Made by a program: the position numbers and the translations under genes. A DNA stretch of 64,000 nt from Betaproteobacteria bacterium (GTDB lineage Bacteria > Pseudomonadota > Gammaproteobacteria > Burkholderiales > JAEUOS01), in contig JAQGMJ010000043.1 in assembly GCA_028292405.1 (NCBI GenBank), positions 90,508 through 154,507 on the forward strand, written 5' to 3'. The notes below the pieces were generated by a model. The model was not told where the DNA came from. It ran no database searches and saw nothing but the letters and a program-made list of their open reading frames with translations. Within the stretch, counting starts at the first letter, position 1; each line of letters begins with the position of its first letter. Below are positions 16,109 through 24,789 of the stretch, piece by piece.

Positions 16109-17122
16109 ATGGACAAGTTGAGCGCGGGCCTGTGCGGTGTGTTCATGCTGTTCGCTTTGTTCGCGGGCTGGATATTTTCGGTGTTCGCCGTGCAAGTGTA
16201 CTGGGGAGTGGCCAGCAGCGGCTGGACGCCGGTGGCGGCGCGGGTGATCGAGGTCGACACTGGTGACAACCCCGGCGACAACCCCGGCGACAACCCCGGC
16301 CACGCGCGCTACGGCTTGCGCTATGCCTACCAGGCCGAAGGGGCGCGCGCGGGCGACACGACATCCTTTGCCGGCGACGAGCAGGAGACCCGGCAACTGG
16401 TCGCCACGCTCGCGCCCGGCGCGGCGCTGACGGTGTACGCCGACCCGGCGGCGCCGCAGCGCTCGGTGGTATTGCCGGGCACCAGTTTCAGCGCGCTGTT
16501 TTTTTCGGCGGTGTCGCTGTTTCTTGCCCTGATCCCCGCCAGCGTCGCTCTCGGATTGATATTCGCACGCAAGGGCGGGGCGCGGTTCGACCGCGCGCTG
16601 GATGCCTTCGTATTGCTGCTGTTGCTGTTCTTTGCGTTGCTGCCGGCAAGTGCCGCCGTGCTGGTGGGGGTGCAACTGTGGCGCGGTGCGGCCAGCGCCG
16701 GCTGGCCGCAGGCGCAGGGGACCGTAGTGATTTCCGCCGGGCGGGAGGTCGCGCAGGCTGAGCAATCACGGCGCTGGAACGTGCTGCCGGGGCGGACGGA
16801 ACTGCAGCTGGCTTACGCTTATACCGCGGGTGGGCGCTCCTGCGTGGGCTCGGCGTACGATGCGCTGCGCGACTTTCCGACGGCGCAGCGTAGTGCGGAG
16901 ATTTTGCGCGCGCTGCCCAAGGGAGCGGCCGTGACGGTGCGCTACAACCCGGAGTCGCCGTGCCAATCGCTCCTGGAACCGGGCGTCGGCGCCTATGGCC
17001 TGCTGATGCTGGCGATGAGCGCAGGCTTCACGCTGTTGTTCGGCTGGCCGGCACTGCACAAGCTGCGCCGTCTCGTAGCCCCCGCCGCGCGACCGCGCGC
17101 GCGGCGAATGCACAAGACATGA
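16109..17122 (+). CDS. DUF3592-type membrane protein with duplicated domain
   Basis: A 337-residue membrane protein. Two similar halves each have a transmembrane helix pair flanking a beta-rich extracytoplasmic segment (WTPVAARVIEV... and WPQAQGTVVIS..., then Y-x-Y...GDxT and ...VRYNPESP). This is the DUF3592 layout. Hydrophobic segments lie near residues 8-30, 128-150, 168-190 and 305-325. A 12-base tandem repeat in the gene encodes Asp-Asn-Pro-Gly three times (near residues 53-64). The start at 16109 is chosen at the first hydrophobic helix. It overlaps the next gene by 4 bases (ATGA). Function is unknown. Confidence 0.75.
   Translation: MDKLSAGLCGVFMLFALFAGWIFSVFAVQVYWGVASSGWTPVAARVIEVDTGDNPGDNPGDNPGHARYGLRYAYQAEGARAGDTTSFAGDEQETRQLVATLAPGAALTVYADPAAPQRSVVLPGTSFSALFFSAVSLFLALIPASVALGLIFARKGGARFDRALDAFVLLLLLFFALLPASAAVLVGVQLWRGAASAGWPQAQGTVVISAGREVAQAEQSRRWNVLPGRTELQLAYAYTAGGRSCVGSAYDALRDFPTAQRSAEILRALPKGAAVTVRYNPESPCQSLLEPGVGAYGLLMLAMSAGFTLLFGWPALHKLRRLVAPAARPRARRMHKT
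16265..16300 (+). repeat. Tandem repeat, three copies of GACAACCCCGGC
   Basis: Three perfect 12-base units in frame encode (DNPG)x3 in the DUF3592 protein. Identical copies without drift point to recent slippage, so copy number may vary between strains. Confidence 0.9.
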
Positions 17123-17835
17123 AGGCCGGCGGGTGGCGCAACCTGGCGTGCCTGGCGCTGGCATCATGCGCCATGACCGCTGCCGCGCAAACTCCGCAGG
17201 ATGAAAAATGGGTTCGGGTCGTCCAGCCCGGGGTGCACGTGCTCAATGGCGGCACGCCGGTCGAGCTGCTGGAGGTGGTGCGCGCGCGGCATTATTTCGC
17301 CGGCGACTTCCTGCTGCACTGGCCGGTGCCGGCGGATGCCGAACCGCGCCGGGCGCAGGCCCTCGCTGAATTGCGGCGGCGGGAGCCGCGCCTGATTGCC
17401 GGCGGCGACCCGCGGCCGTTCGGGGTGATCGAACGTTTTTCGCATGGCCGCGTGGGCATGCGCGTGGAACTGGTGCTGGGCGCATCCGGGCGGGAACGGT
17501 ATTTTTACGGGCTGGCGCGCTATGAGATGGCGCGCGATCCGGCGATCGACGCAGCTCTCGGTCTACCGCAACTCGAGCGCAAGCTGGCGTTTGTTTACCA
17601 GTCGCTCGGCTATGGAAGCAGCGCGCCGGAGCTGTTCGCGCGACTCGGTCCCGCCGATCAGGAATTGGCCGGCCAGGCACCGTCGCAGCGCAACCTGTAT
17701 TTCGCGCGGCATGATTTGCACGTCGAAATCCACCAGGGCGTGGTGTACTACCTTGAGCACGGCAAGCCGGGCTGGCTGAGTGACTTGCCGCCGGTGGGTG
17801 CGGGGCCGATGCATGGTCCGGCCCCGGTGCGATAA
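17119..17835 (+). CDS. Exported protein of unknown function
   Basis: A 238-residue protein with a signal peptide (LACLALASCAMTAAAQT, cleavage near residue 24) and a soluble remainder. I do not recognise a family. Notable stretches are WVRVVQPGVHVLNGGTPVELLEVVRARHYFAGDFLLHW and, near the end, LYFARHDLHVEIHQGVVYYLEHGKPGWLSDL. The ATG overlaps the stop of the DUF3592 gene (ATGA), so the two are translationally coupled and probably act together at the envelope. Confidence 0.65.
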   Translation: MKAGGWRNLACLALASCAMTAAAQTPQDEKWVRVVQPGVHVLNGGTPVELLEVVRARHYFAGDFLLHWPVPADAEPRRAQALAELRRREPRLIAGGDPRPFGVIERFSHGRVGMRVELVLGASGRERYFYGLARYEMARDPAIDAALGLPQLERKLAFVYQSLGYGSSAPELFARLGPADQELAGQAPSQRNLYFARHDLHVEIHQGVVYYLEHGKPGWLSDLPPVGAGPMHGPAPVR

Positions 17836-17845
17836 AGCGTGTTGC

Positions 17846-18460
17846 TCAGGCGCAATCGGGCGTACCGGTCGGCGGCTGGGGTTCAGGGATGAAGTCGTAG
17901 CGTTCCGCAAGCTCGTCGCGCACGATCGCGGCCAGCGGCAGGCGCTTGCCGCCGACGGCGCAATAGATCGTGTGCGCGGTGGGGGCGGCAAGCCAGGCTT
18001 CGAACACGGCGTCGGCCAGCGCGCCGCCGCGCGGATCGCTCAATGCGGCGAGAAAGGGCGCGAAGTCCTGGTCGCTGAGGGCGCCGGGGCCGAGGTCGGT
18101 GACGAGGATGGGCGTGTGCTGCTCGTCGATCAGCACGGTCTCGACCTTCCTGGCGGTTTGTCCCGTGTGCGTCAGCGGCGGCGCCTCCATGCTGAAGCGG
18201 TAGACCCAGGGCGCGCAGGCGAGGCAGACGAACACGCGCTGCGGGCCGTTCTGGAAATACCAGCGGCCCTGGTCGTCGGCCTGGTAATTGCGGCCGATGA
18301 ATTCGATCACCGCCGGGTTGCCGATGGTCTCGAAGCGGCCGGTGCTGTCGTAGTCACGCGCGCGCACGCGCCAGCGGCCGCGCTCGTCCAGGCGCAGCCA
18401 GTTGTAGACATCGGGCACGTTGGGCCATTTGCGCATGGCCTGGGCGACGATGTCATCCAT
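17846..18460 (-). CDS. Conserved hypothetical protein (MDDIV-x2-AM-x-KWPNVP type)
   Basis: A 204-residue cytoplasmic protein without signal or membrane segments. The opening (MDDIVAQAMRKWPNVPDVYNWL) and the internal QGRWYFQNGPQRVFV and APWVYR stretches recur in betaproteobacterial proteins of a DUF family. I cannot give the family number with certainty. It lies downstream of phosphomannomutase on the same strand, separated by 114 bases that contain small inverted repeats, so it may have its own promoter. Function is unknown. Confidence 0.7.
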   Translation of the reverse strand: MDDIVAQAMRKWPNVPDVYNWLRLDERGRWRVRARDYDSTGRFETIGNPAVIEFIGRNYQADDQGRWYFQNGPQRVFVCLACAPWVYRFSMEAPPLTHTGQTARKVETVLIDEQHTPILVTDLGPGALSDQDFAPFLAALSDPRGGALADAVFEAWLAAPTAHTIYCAVGGKRLPLAAIVRDELAERYDFIPEPQPPTGTPDCA

Positions 18461-18543
18461 CTGAAATTCCCCTTGGATTTTTCGTAGGATTTTTCCTCGT
18501 GAAATTGACTGGCTCTGCCTGCGATTTCACGCAGTTAATTCGG

Positions 18544-18565
18544 CAAAAGTAGGGTTGTACTTTTG
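18544..18565. repeat. Hairpin CAAAAGTA-GGGTTG-TACTTTTG
   Basis: A perfect 8-bp inverted repeat with a 6-base loop, just past the phosphomannomutase stop. Another inverted pair, GTGAAAT/ATTTCAC (18499-18505 and 18534-18540), lies between it and the next gene. They could form a terminator or an operator for the downstream gene. Confidence 0.45.
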
Positions 18566-18574
18566 TCGGAATAT

Positions 18575-19948
18575 TTAAAAAGGAAGCTGAGCGTCCGGCT
18601 TGACCTTCAGCAGCGCTTCGCGGAAGGTCTGCTGGATGCGCTTGATCGCGGCTTCGTTGTTCGCCTCGAAGCGCAGAACGATCACCGGGGTGGTGTTGGA
18701 GGAGCGCATCAGGCCGAAGCCATCCGGGTACTCGATGCGCAGGCCGTCGATGGTGATGATGTTTTCCGAGCCAGGAAACTTCGCCTCTTTTTGCAGCTTG
18801 TCGATCAGGGCGAAGTTCTCGCCTTCGGCGCATTTTAGCTGCAGCTCGGGCGTGGCGATGGAGTCGGGCAGGGCGTTGAGCACCGCGCTCGGATCTTTTT
18901 CACGCGAGAGGATTTCCAGCAGGCGCGCGCCGACGTAAAGGGCATCGTCGAAGCCGTACCAGCGTTCCTTGAAGAAGACGTGGCCGCTCATCTCGCCGCC
19001 CAGCGCCGCGCCGGTTTCCTTCAGCTTGGCCTTGACGAAGGAGTGGCCGGTTTTCCACATGAGCGGCACGCCGCCGTGCTGGGTGATCCAGGGTGCGAGA
19101 TTGCGCGTGCATTTGACGTCGTAGAGGATGGTGGCGCCGGGGTTGCGCGAGAGCACGTCGGCGGCGAACAGCATCAGCTGGCGGTCGGGGTAGATGATCT
19201 TGCCGTCCTTGGTGACGACGCCCAAACGGTCGCCGTCGCCGTCGAAGGCGAGGCCGATTTCTTCCGAGCCCTTGGCTAGCGCGTGGATCAGGTCCTGGAG
19301 GTTTTCCGGATGCGCGGGGTCGGGGTGGTGATTCGGAAAGTGGCCGTCGACCTCGCAAAACAGTTCGGTGACTTCGCAGCCGAGCGCGCGGAACAGCGCG
19401 GGGGCGAAGGCGCCGGGCACGCCATTGCCGCAATCGATCGCCACCTTCATGCCGCACGCCAGCTTGACGCCGCCGGTGATGCGCTGCATGTAGGCGTTGC
19501 CGATGTCGTGGGTGCGATAGCTGCCGTTGCCCTCGGACAAATCGCCGCGTTCGATGCGGGTATGCAGAGAGAGGATGGTGTCGCCGTGGATGGTCTCGCC
19601 GGCGATGACCATTTTCAGGCCGTTGTAGTCTGGCGGGTTGTGGCTGCCGGTGACCATCACGCCGGAGCCGCTGTTGAGTTCGTACACGGCGTAGTACAGC
19701 ATGCCGGTGGTGACCATGCCGAGGTCGACGACGTTGATGCCGGCCTTGCGGATGCCGGCGGCCAGCGCGGCGGAGAGTTCCGGGCCGGAGAGCCGGCCGT
19801 CGCGGCCGATGACGATTTCGGTGGTGCCGCGCTTGCGTGCTTCCGAGGCGATGGCCTGGCCGATGGCTTGCACGCCTTCGGCCGTCAGGGTCTCGCCGAC
19901 GACGCCACGGATGTCATAGGCCTTGAATATTTCTTTCGGGACGTTCAT
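18575..19948 (-). CDS. algC: Phosphomannomutase/phosphoglucomutase (AlgC type)
   Basis: A 457-residue alpha-D-phosphohexomutase. It interconverts 6-phospho and 1-phospho forms of mannose and glucose for LPS and exopolysaccharide precursors. The phosphoserine loop is VTGSHNP with Ser102. The Mg-binding loop is DGDGDR at residues 236-241. A substrate loop (GEMSGH) and the C-terminal phosphate-binding domain are present. Length matches P. aeruginosa AlgC (463). The start at 19948 (MNVPKEIFKAYDIRG) is the family start; a longer open frame upstream is the neighbouring gene read out of register. It overlaps the YheT-like gene by 4 bases. Confidence 0.93.
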   Translation of the reverse strand: MNVPKEIFKAYDIRGVVGETLTAEGVQAIGQAIASEARKRGTTEIVIGRDGRLSGPELSAALAAGIRKAGINVVDLGMVTTGMLYYAVYELNSGSGVMVTGSHNPPDYNGLKMVIAGETIHGDTILSLHTRIERGDLSEGNGSYRTHDIGNAYMQRITGGVKLACGMKVAIDCGNGVPGAFAPALFRALGCEVTELFCEVDGHFPNHHPDPAHPENLQDLIHALAKGSEEIGLAFDGDGDRLGVVTKDGKIIYPDRQLMLFAADVLSRNPGATILYDVKCTRNLAPWITQHGGVPLMWKTGHSFVKAKLKETGAALGGEMSGHVFFKERWYGFDDALYVGARLLEILSREKDPSAVLNALPDSIATPELQLKCAEGENFALIDKLQKEAKFPGSENIITIDGLRIEYPDGFGLMRSSNTTPVIVLRFEANNEAAIKRIQQTFREALLKVKPDAQLPF

Positions 19949-20907
19949 GGGTTGTGCTCGAAAAAGTTGAACAATCGTTGCGGCAGCCAGGCCAGGCTGC
20001 CCGGCGGTAGCGCGCCAGTGGCGAAGCCTACATGACCACCATGAACGGGATATTCCAGCGTGACGGCAGAAGAGACCTCGGCCGGAGTGGGCAGGGCCTG
20101 CGCCGGCAAAAAGGGGTCGTTGCGCGCGTTCAAGGCAAGGGCCGGGACGCGGATTTGCGCCAGCCAGGGCTTGGCCGAGGCGCTGGACCAGTAGTGGTCG
20201 GTGTCGCGAAAGCCGTGCAGGGGGGCGGTGACCAGGTTGTCGAACTCGTAGAGGTCGCGCGCGGCGCGCACTTTCACCGGGTCGAACAGGCCGGGGTGTT
20301 GCGCCAGTTTTTCCAGGCTTTTCTTGATCAGGCTGCCGAGGAACATGCGGGTGTAGAGCTTGTTGAAGCCGCGCCCCAGCGCGTGGCCGGCGGCGGCGAG
20401 GTCGAGCGGCGCGGAGATCGAGGCGACCGCGCGCACTACCTGATGCGCCGCCTCGCCCTGCTCGCCGGCCCACTTCAGCAGCGCATTGCCGCCGAGCGAG
20501 ACGCCGGCGGCGTAGAGCCTTGCGGGTTTGTGCTGGTCCATCATGCGCCTGAGCACCCAGTCGATTTCCGCGCTGTCGCCGGAGTGGTAGGCGCGGGGCA
20601 ACAGGTTAAGCTCTCCGGAGCAGCCGCGAAAGTGCGGTACGCAACCGTTCCACCCGCGTTTTTGCGCGGCATGCATCATGGCGCGCGCATAGTGGCTTTG
20701 CGATGAGCCTTCGAGGCCGTGGAACAGCACCAGCAGGGGCGCGCCTTCGATCCAGGGCAGCCAGTCGAGGTCGATGAAGTCGCCGTCCGGCGTTTCCCAG
20801 CGTTCGCGCCGGTAACTGACGCGAGGCTCCGGGGTGACCAGCGAGGGCCAGATGGTCTGCAGGTTGCCGCCCGGGAGCCACCACGGGCTTGAGTAGGCTG
20901 GGCTCAT
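19945..20907 (-). CDS. YheT-family alpha/beta hydrolase
   Basis: A 320-residue hydrolase of the YheT/EMB8 family. The N-terminus has the family hallmark WWLPGGNLQTIWPSL. HGLEGSS near residue 63 forms the oxyanion region. The nucleophile Ser137 is in GVSLGGNALLKW, the acid is in NARNDPFLP and the His in VHGGHVGF. E. coli YheT has esterase-like features but no settled substrate. The stop overlaps the start of the phosphomannomutase gene (ATGA), so the two are co-translated. The NTF2-like gene lies 20 bases upstream in the same operon. Confidence 0.88.
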   Translation of the reverse strand: MSPAYSSPWWLPGGNLQTIWPSLVTPEPRVSYRRERWETPDGDFIDLDWLPWIEGAPLLVLFHGLEGSSQSHYARAMMHAAQKRGWNGCVPHFRGCSGELNLLPRAYHSGDSAEIDWVLRRMMDQHKPARLYAAGVSLGGNALLKWAGEQGEAAHQVVRAVASISAPLDLAAAGHALGRGFNKLYTRMFLGSLIKKSLEKLAQHPGLFDPVKVRAARDLYEFDNLVTAPLHGFRDTDHYWSSASAKPWLAQIRVPALALNARNDPFLPAQALPTPAEVSSAVTLEYPVHGGHVGFATGALPPGSLAWLPQRLFNFFEHNP

Positions 20908-20927
20908 GTCCGGTTTGGACGCCAAAA

Positions 20928-21359
20928 TCAGTGCAAAGTTTTCGGTCGCACGGCGGTGTTGCTGCGCTCCAGCTTGGGCGAGGGCGAGGCGTGGTGCATG
21001 ACCATTTTCCAGCCGTTGCCCGAGCGCATGTAGACGTTGGTGGCGACCACCGGCGCGGCCGGGCGCGATTCGCCCCGAGCGGAGATGAATTCGTGCACCG
21101 AGTGGGTCACCATCATCATCGATTGCAGCGCCTGCAGCTGGCCGACGTGCACCGTCAGGCGCGGGCCGCCGGCGAACATCTGGCGCCAGGCTTCGCGGAT
21201 CGCGGCGTGGCCGTTGAGGCGCAGGCCGCCGGGGTGGATGCACACCACTTCTTCGTCTTCCGACCATACCGACATCATCAATTCGAGGTCAGCCTTTTCC
21301 AGCGCCTCGTAAAAGGCGGCTTCGCAGTCTTGCGGCGTGGGGAAAAGTTTGCTGGTCAT
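20928..21359 (-). CDS. NTF2/SnoaL-like fold protein
   Basis: A 143-residue protein with the cone-shaped NTF2/ketosteroid-isomerase-like pattern: CEAAFYEALEKADLELMMSVWSEDEEVVCIHPGG, then RLNGHAAIREAWRQMFAGG, then VVATNVYMRSGNGWKMVMHHAS. Such proteins can be small enzymes or binding modules. This group is often annotated only as nuclear-transport-factor-2 family. The start at 21359 (MTSKLFPTPQD) is preferred; a 24-residue extension is open but unlike the family. It is the first gene of the NTF2-YheT-phosphomannomutase operon. Confidence 0.75.
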   Translation of the reverse strand: MTSKLFPTPQDCEAAFYEALEKADLELMMSVWSEDEEVVCIHPGGLRLNGHAAIREAWRQMFAGGPRLTVHVGQLQALQSMMMVTHSVHEFISARGESRPAAPVVATNVYMRSGNGWKMVMHHASPSPKLERSNTAVRPKTLH

Positions 21360-21461
21360 CGCGGGAAAGGCGGATGCGCTGTCGGAGTCATGGGCGGCCG
21401 GGAATGCCAGCCGCAACGTCGATGTTATCAAAAGCGCCGGGCAAGCGCCCCGCGCGCGCTT

Positions 21462-22493
21462 TCAAACCGCGGCGCCGGTGAGTTGCGCATAGTCTTCCAG
21501 CACCCGCTCGGGCGTCAGTTCGCGCATGCATTTGAAGTGGCCCAGGGGGCAGATGCGCTGGTAACAGGGACTGCAATCGACCGCGAGGTAGATCACCCGC
21601 GCGGCTTCGGAGAGCGGCGGCGTGTGCTCCGGCGAGGAGGAACCGAACAGTGCCACCTGCGGGATGTCCAGCGCGGCGGCGACGTGCATCAGCCCGGAGT
21701 CGTTGGTGATGACGGCGCTGCTGCCAGCGATCAGGTCGATCGCCTGGTCCAGCGTGGTCTTGCCACACAGGTTGAGCGCCGCGCCATGCGACAACTGTTC
21801 GATGGTCAGGCCGGTGGGCACGTCGGCCTGGGTGCCGAGCACGATCGGGGTCGCGCCCATCGCCTTGAGTTTGCTTGCCACGGTGGCGAAATACTCGGCC
21901 GGCCAGCGCTTGGCCGGGCCGTACTCGGCGCCCGGGCACAGGGCTACCAGGCGCTCGGCGGGTTTCAGGCCCAGTGTCACCTTGGCGGCGATCGAGCGCA
22001 CCGGGTCGGCGATCAGGCGCGGCTGCGGCAGCTCTTCGGTCAGGGTTTTTGCGGGCGCTTCGGAAAGCTGTGTGTAAAAGCGCGCCATCGAGGGCCGCGG
22101 CGCGTTTTTTTTCGGGTTGGGGTGCAGCAGGTTGAGCAGGCCGTAGCGCGATTCGCCGACGTAGCCGATGCGCAAGTCGATGCTGGCGAAAAACGGCACC
22201 AGGGCTGATTTCCACGAATTGGGCAGGATGATGGCCTGGGCATAGCGCCCGCTGAACTTGCGCCCCAGTTGCCAGCGCTCGGCCAGGCCGAAGCGGCCGT
22301 GGCGAAAATCCGCCTCGTAGACCTGCTCGACTTCCGGCATGCGGCGAAACACCGGCGCCACCGCCGGCACCGCCAATACGTCGATGGCGACACGCGACGC
22401 CTTGGCTTTCAGGCGGGTCAGCAGGGGCTGGGCCATCAGGCTGTCGCCCAGCCAGTTGGGCGCGACCACCAGGAGGCGCGGTGAACTACTCAT
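21462..22493 (-). CDS. waaF: ADP-heptose:LPS heptosyltransferase II
   Basis: A 343-residue GT9 glycosyltransferase that adds the second heptose to the lipopolysaccharide inner core at the cytoplasmic face. It has the WaaF opening VVAPNWLGDSLMAQPLL, the ADP-heptose pocket CPGAEYGPAKRWP, and the late NDSGLMHVAAALDIPQVALFG. The C-terminal Cys-containing stretch (DCSPCYQRICPLGHFKCM) is normal for WaaF. It is the last gene of an ilvE-zinc finger-waaF run with gaps of 63 and 54 bases. Confidence 0.93.
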   Translation of the reverse strand: MSSSPRLLVVAPNWLGDSLMAQPLLTRLKAKASRVAIDVLAVPAVAPVFRRMPEVEQVYEADFRHGRFGLAERWQLGRKFSGRYAQAIILPNSWKSALVPFFASIDLRIGYVGESRYGLLNLLHPNPKKNAPRPSMARFYTQLSEAPAKTLTEELPQPRLIADPVRSIAAKVTLGLKPAERLVALCPGAEYGPAKRWPAEYFATVASKLKAMGATPIVLGTQADVPTGLTIEQLSHGAALNLCGKTTLDQAIDLIAGSSAVITNDSGLMHVAAALDIPQVALFGSSSPEHTPPLSEAARVIYLAVDCSPCYQRICPLGHFKCMRELTPERVLEDYAQLTGAAV

Positions 22494-22547
22494 GGGTGCG
22501 GCCCGCGACTTGAGCGGGCGCGGAGAGCTGCGGCGCCCGCGCGCAAC

Positions 22548-22742
22548 TCAATGCCCGTGCTTGGCGGGTCCGCCCTTCAGAGCATACTCGGTGCCGCAAT
22601 ACGGGCACTTGGCATGGCCCTCGGTGGCGATGTCGAGAAACACGCGCGGGTGCTGGCTCCACAGCGGCATTGCCTTGTTCGGGCAAAAGGCCGGAAGGTC
22701 TTTGGCTTCCAGTTCCACCGCTGCCTGCTGGGTCGTGCTCAT
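22548..22742 (-). CDS. Small zinc-finger protein (zf-CHCC type)
   Basis: A 64-residue protein with Cys20, His43, Cys46 and Cys49 arranged as the CHCC zinc finger found in small bacterial proteins and in the respiratory complex I subunit NDUFS6 (HAKCPYCGTEYAL). The ATG at 22742 is chosen because AGGAG lies 7 bases before it. In betaproteobacteria it regularly sits between ilvE and waaF, as here. Function is unproven. Confidence 0.85.
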   Translation of the reverse strand: MSTTQQAAVELEAKDLPAFCPNKAMPLWSQHPRVFLDIATEGHAKCPYCGTEYALKGGPAKHGH

Positions 22743-22805
22743 GGTCAAGCTCCTGACTGCCGGCGAAAATGCAGCGCACTCTCGCCGGATGGTTTCAACT
22801 ACCGT

Positions 22806-23801
22806 TTACTTCTTGCCCTTTTTCGCCGCCGGCTTGGCCTTCTTTGCCGGCTTGGCGGCCTTCGAAGCGCCCTTGGACGCTGCTACCGGGGCCAGCCACT
22901 TGGCGTACTTCTTGTTCTTGCCGTTGACGATGTCGAAGAACGCCGCCTGGATTTTTTGCGTGATCGGACCGCGGCTGCCGGTGCCGATGATGCGGCCGTC
23001 GAGCTCGCGCACCGGCGTGACTTCGGCGGCGGTGCCGGAGAAGAAGCACTCGTCGGCGATGTAGATGTCGTCGCGGGTCAGGCGCTGCGACACCACCTTC
23101 AGGCCGAGGTCGGCGGCGATGGAAATGATCGAGGCGCGGGTGATGCCCATCAGCGCGGAGGCGATTTCCGGCTCGTAAATCACGCCGTCCTTGATCACGA
23201 ACACGTTTTCGCCCGCGCCCTCGGCGACAAAGCCGTCGACGTCGAGCAGCAGCGCCTCGTCGTAGCCGTGCATGGTGGCTTCGCGGTTGGCCAGGATCGA
23301 GTTGGTGTAGGTGCCGGAGAGCTTGGCGCGCGCCATGGTTACGTTGACGTGGTGGCGGGCGTAGGAAGAGGTCTTGACGCGGATGCCCTTGGTCAGGCCT
23401 TCCTCACCCAGGTAAGCGCCCCAGGGCCAGGCGGCAATCGCGATGTGTACCGTGTTGCCGACCGGGGAGACGCCCATTTTTTCCGAGCCGTAATAGGCGA
23501 TCGGCCGCAGGTAGCAGGAGTCGAGCTTGTTGGCGCGCACCACTTCCTTGTGCGCGTCCATCATCTGCTGCTTGCTGTAGGGCATGTCCATCATGTAGAT
23601 CTTCGCCGAGTTGAACCAGCGGTCCATGTGCTCGGAGAGGCGGAAGATCTGCGTGCCGGAGACGGTGTTGTAGGCGCGCACGCCCTCGAACACGGCCAGG
23701 CCGTAATGCAGTGAATGGGTGAGGACGTGGGTGTTCGCTTCGCGCCAGGGAACCAGCTTGCCATCGAACCAGATGAACCCGTCGCGGTCGGCCATCGACA
23801 T
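22806..23801 (-). CDS. ilvE: Branched-chain amino acid aminotransferase with Lys/Ala-rich tail
   Basis: A 331-residue PLP enzyme that transfers the amino group in the last step of Val, Leu and Ile synthesis. HYGLAVFEG and YLRPIAYYG form the substrate pocket. The PLP-binding lysine is Lys160 in MARAKLSGTYTNS. GMGITRASI-type phosphate binding is seen as LMGITRASII. The enzyme normally ends near residue 307. Here an extra tail of about 25 residues, rich in Lys, Ala and Pro, follows (ASKAAKPAKKAKPAAKKGKK). It looks like histone H1-type or AlgP-type repeats and may bind nucleic acid or simply be disordered. Confidence 0.94.
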   Translation of the reverse strand: MSMADRDGFIWFDGKLVPWREANTHVLTHSLHYGLAVFEGVRAYNTVSGTQIFRLSEHMDRWFNSAKIYMMDMPYSKQQMMDAHKEVVRANKLDSCYLRPIAYYGSEKMGVSPVGNTVHIAIAAWPWGAYLGEEGLTKGIRVKTSSYARHHVNVTMARAKLSGTYTNSILANREATMHGYDEALLLDVDGFVAEGAGENVFVIKDGVIYEPEIASALMGITRASIISIAADLGLKVVSQRLTRDDIYIADECFFSGTAAEVTPVRELDGRIIGTGSRGPITQKIQAAFFDIVNGKNKKYAKWLAPVAASKGASKAAKPAKKAKPAAKKGKK

Positions 23802-23979
23802 GATGCGTAATCTCCAGATGTATGTGTATGTAGCGTGTGAACGCCGCGCCCTTCAACCGGGTAAAAGCCCCGGGTCAAAACTCAAGCGAAGCGCGGAAAC
23901 CCCATATTTTAGCGGATTCGCACCTATAATCGCGGCTCCGGCTGCTTATGCGCCATGCCGAAGGGAGCGAGGGGCCGCG

Positions 23980-24789
23980 ATGTACGCCAAGTGTCCGAAA
24001 TGCGGCCATGCGCCCCTGCCGGAAAATCAAGCCTCGCCTGCCGCCTGCCCGGGTTGCGGGGTGATCCTGGCGAAAATCGCCGCCTCGGCCAGCGCCGCGC
24101 GCGCCGCCGCCTCCGCGGTCGCCGCCGGGGTGGAGATTCCCTCCGAACCGAAAGAGGAAAAAGAGCGGCCGGAGTGGCTGGAATATGCAGCCGGCTGGCT
24201 GACCTACGTACCCAACGAGGTTTCCAGCATCAACTGGTACGCGCGCAGCGCAACGCTGGCGGTGGTGGCGCTGTGGACAGTGTGGCTATTCAAGTCCACC
24301 AGCGTGGTCGAGGGCGAATACGGCAGTAATTTTCTGCATGGCATCGTGCTGATCTTCCATGAAGCCGGGCATGTGATTTTCATGCTGTTCGGGCGCTTCA
24401 TCACCATCCTCGGCGGCTCGCTGAACCAGGTGCTGGTGCCGATGATTCTCGCAGGCGCCTTGCTGATCCAGCGGCGCGACCCGTTCGGCGCGGCGATTTT
24501 TTTCTGGCTGGCGGGCTTTTCCGTGGTCGACGTGGCGCTCTACATGTACGACGCGTTCGATCCGCACATGCCGCTCCTCGGCGGGGGCACCGGCGCGGAC
24601 CGCGACAGCCACGACTGGCAAAACCTGTTCGGCGACATGGGCCTGCTGCGCCACGCGCGCGGCATCGGCATGGCCTTCGCCATGCTGGGCCGGGCGATGA
24701 TGCTGGCGGCGCTGGCCTGGGGCGGCTATTTGCTGTGGAAGCAAAAGGCGCGGCTATCCGACAGCGTGATGGCCGAGGGGGATTTTTGA
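23980..24789 (+). CDS. Zinc-ribbon membrane protein with HEAGH motif
   Basis: A 269-residue protein. The N-terminal zinc ribbon has Cys5, Cys8, Cys23 and Cys26. An Ala-rich linker and a charged EPKEEKERPEW stretch follow. Then come four to five transmembrane helices. The second carries FHEAGHVIFMLFG (His127, Glu128, His131), a HExxH motif inside the membrane as in site-2 (M50) metalloproteases. A later DAFDPHMP or DRDSHDW could supply a third ligand. I recognise similar betaproteobacterial 'zinc ribbon' proteins, but no function is known. The downstream exported protein overlaps its stop codon. Confidence 0.7.
   Translation: MYAKCPKCGHAPLPENQASPAACPGCGVILAKIAASASAARAAASAVAAGVEIPSEPKEEKERPEWLEYAAGWLTYVPNEVSSINWYARSATLAVVALWTVWLFKSTSVVEGEYGSNFLHGIVLIFHEAGHVIFMLFGRFITILGGSLNQVLVPMILAGALLIQRRDPFGAAIFFWLAGFSVVDVALYMYDAFDPHMPLLGGGTGADRDSHDWQNLFGDMGLLRHARGIGMAFAMLGRAMMLAALAWGGYLLWKQKARLSDSVMAEGDF

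Noticed and set aside
16265..16300. Short direct repeats as a CRISPR array
   Set aside because: Units are 12 bases with no spacers and lie in frame within a coding sequence.
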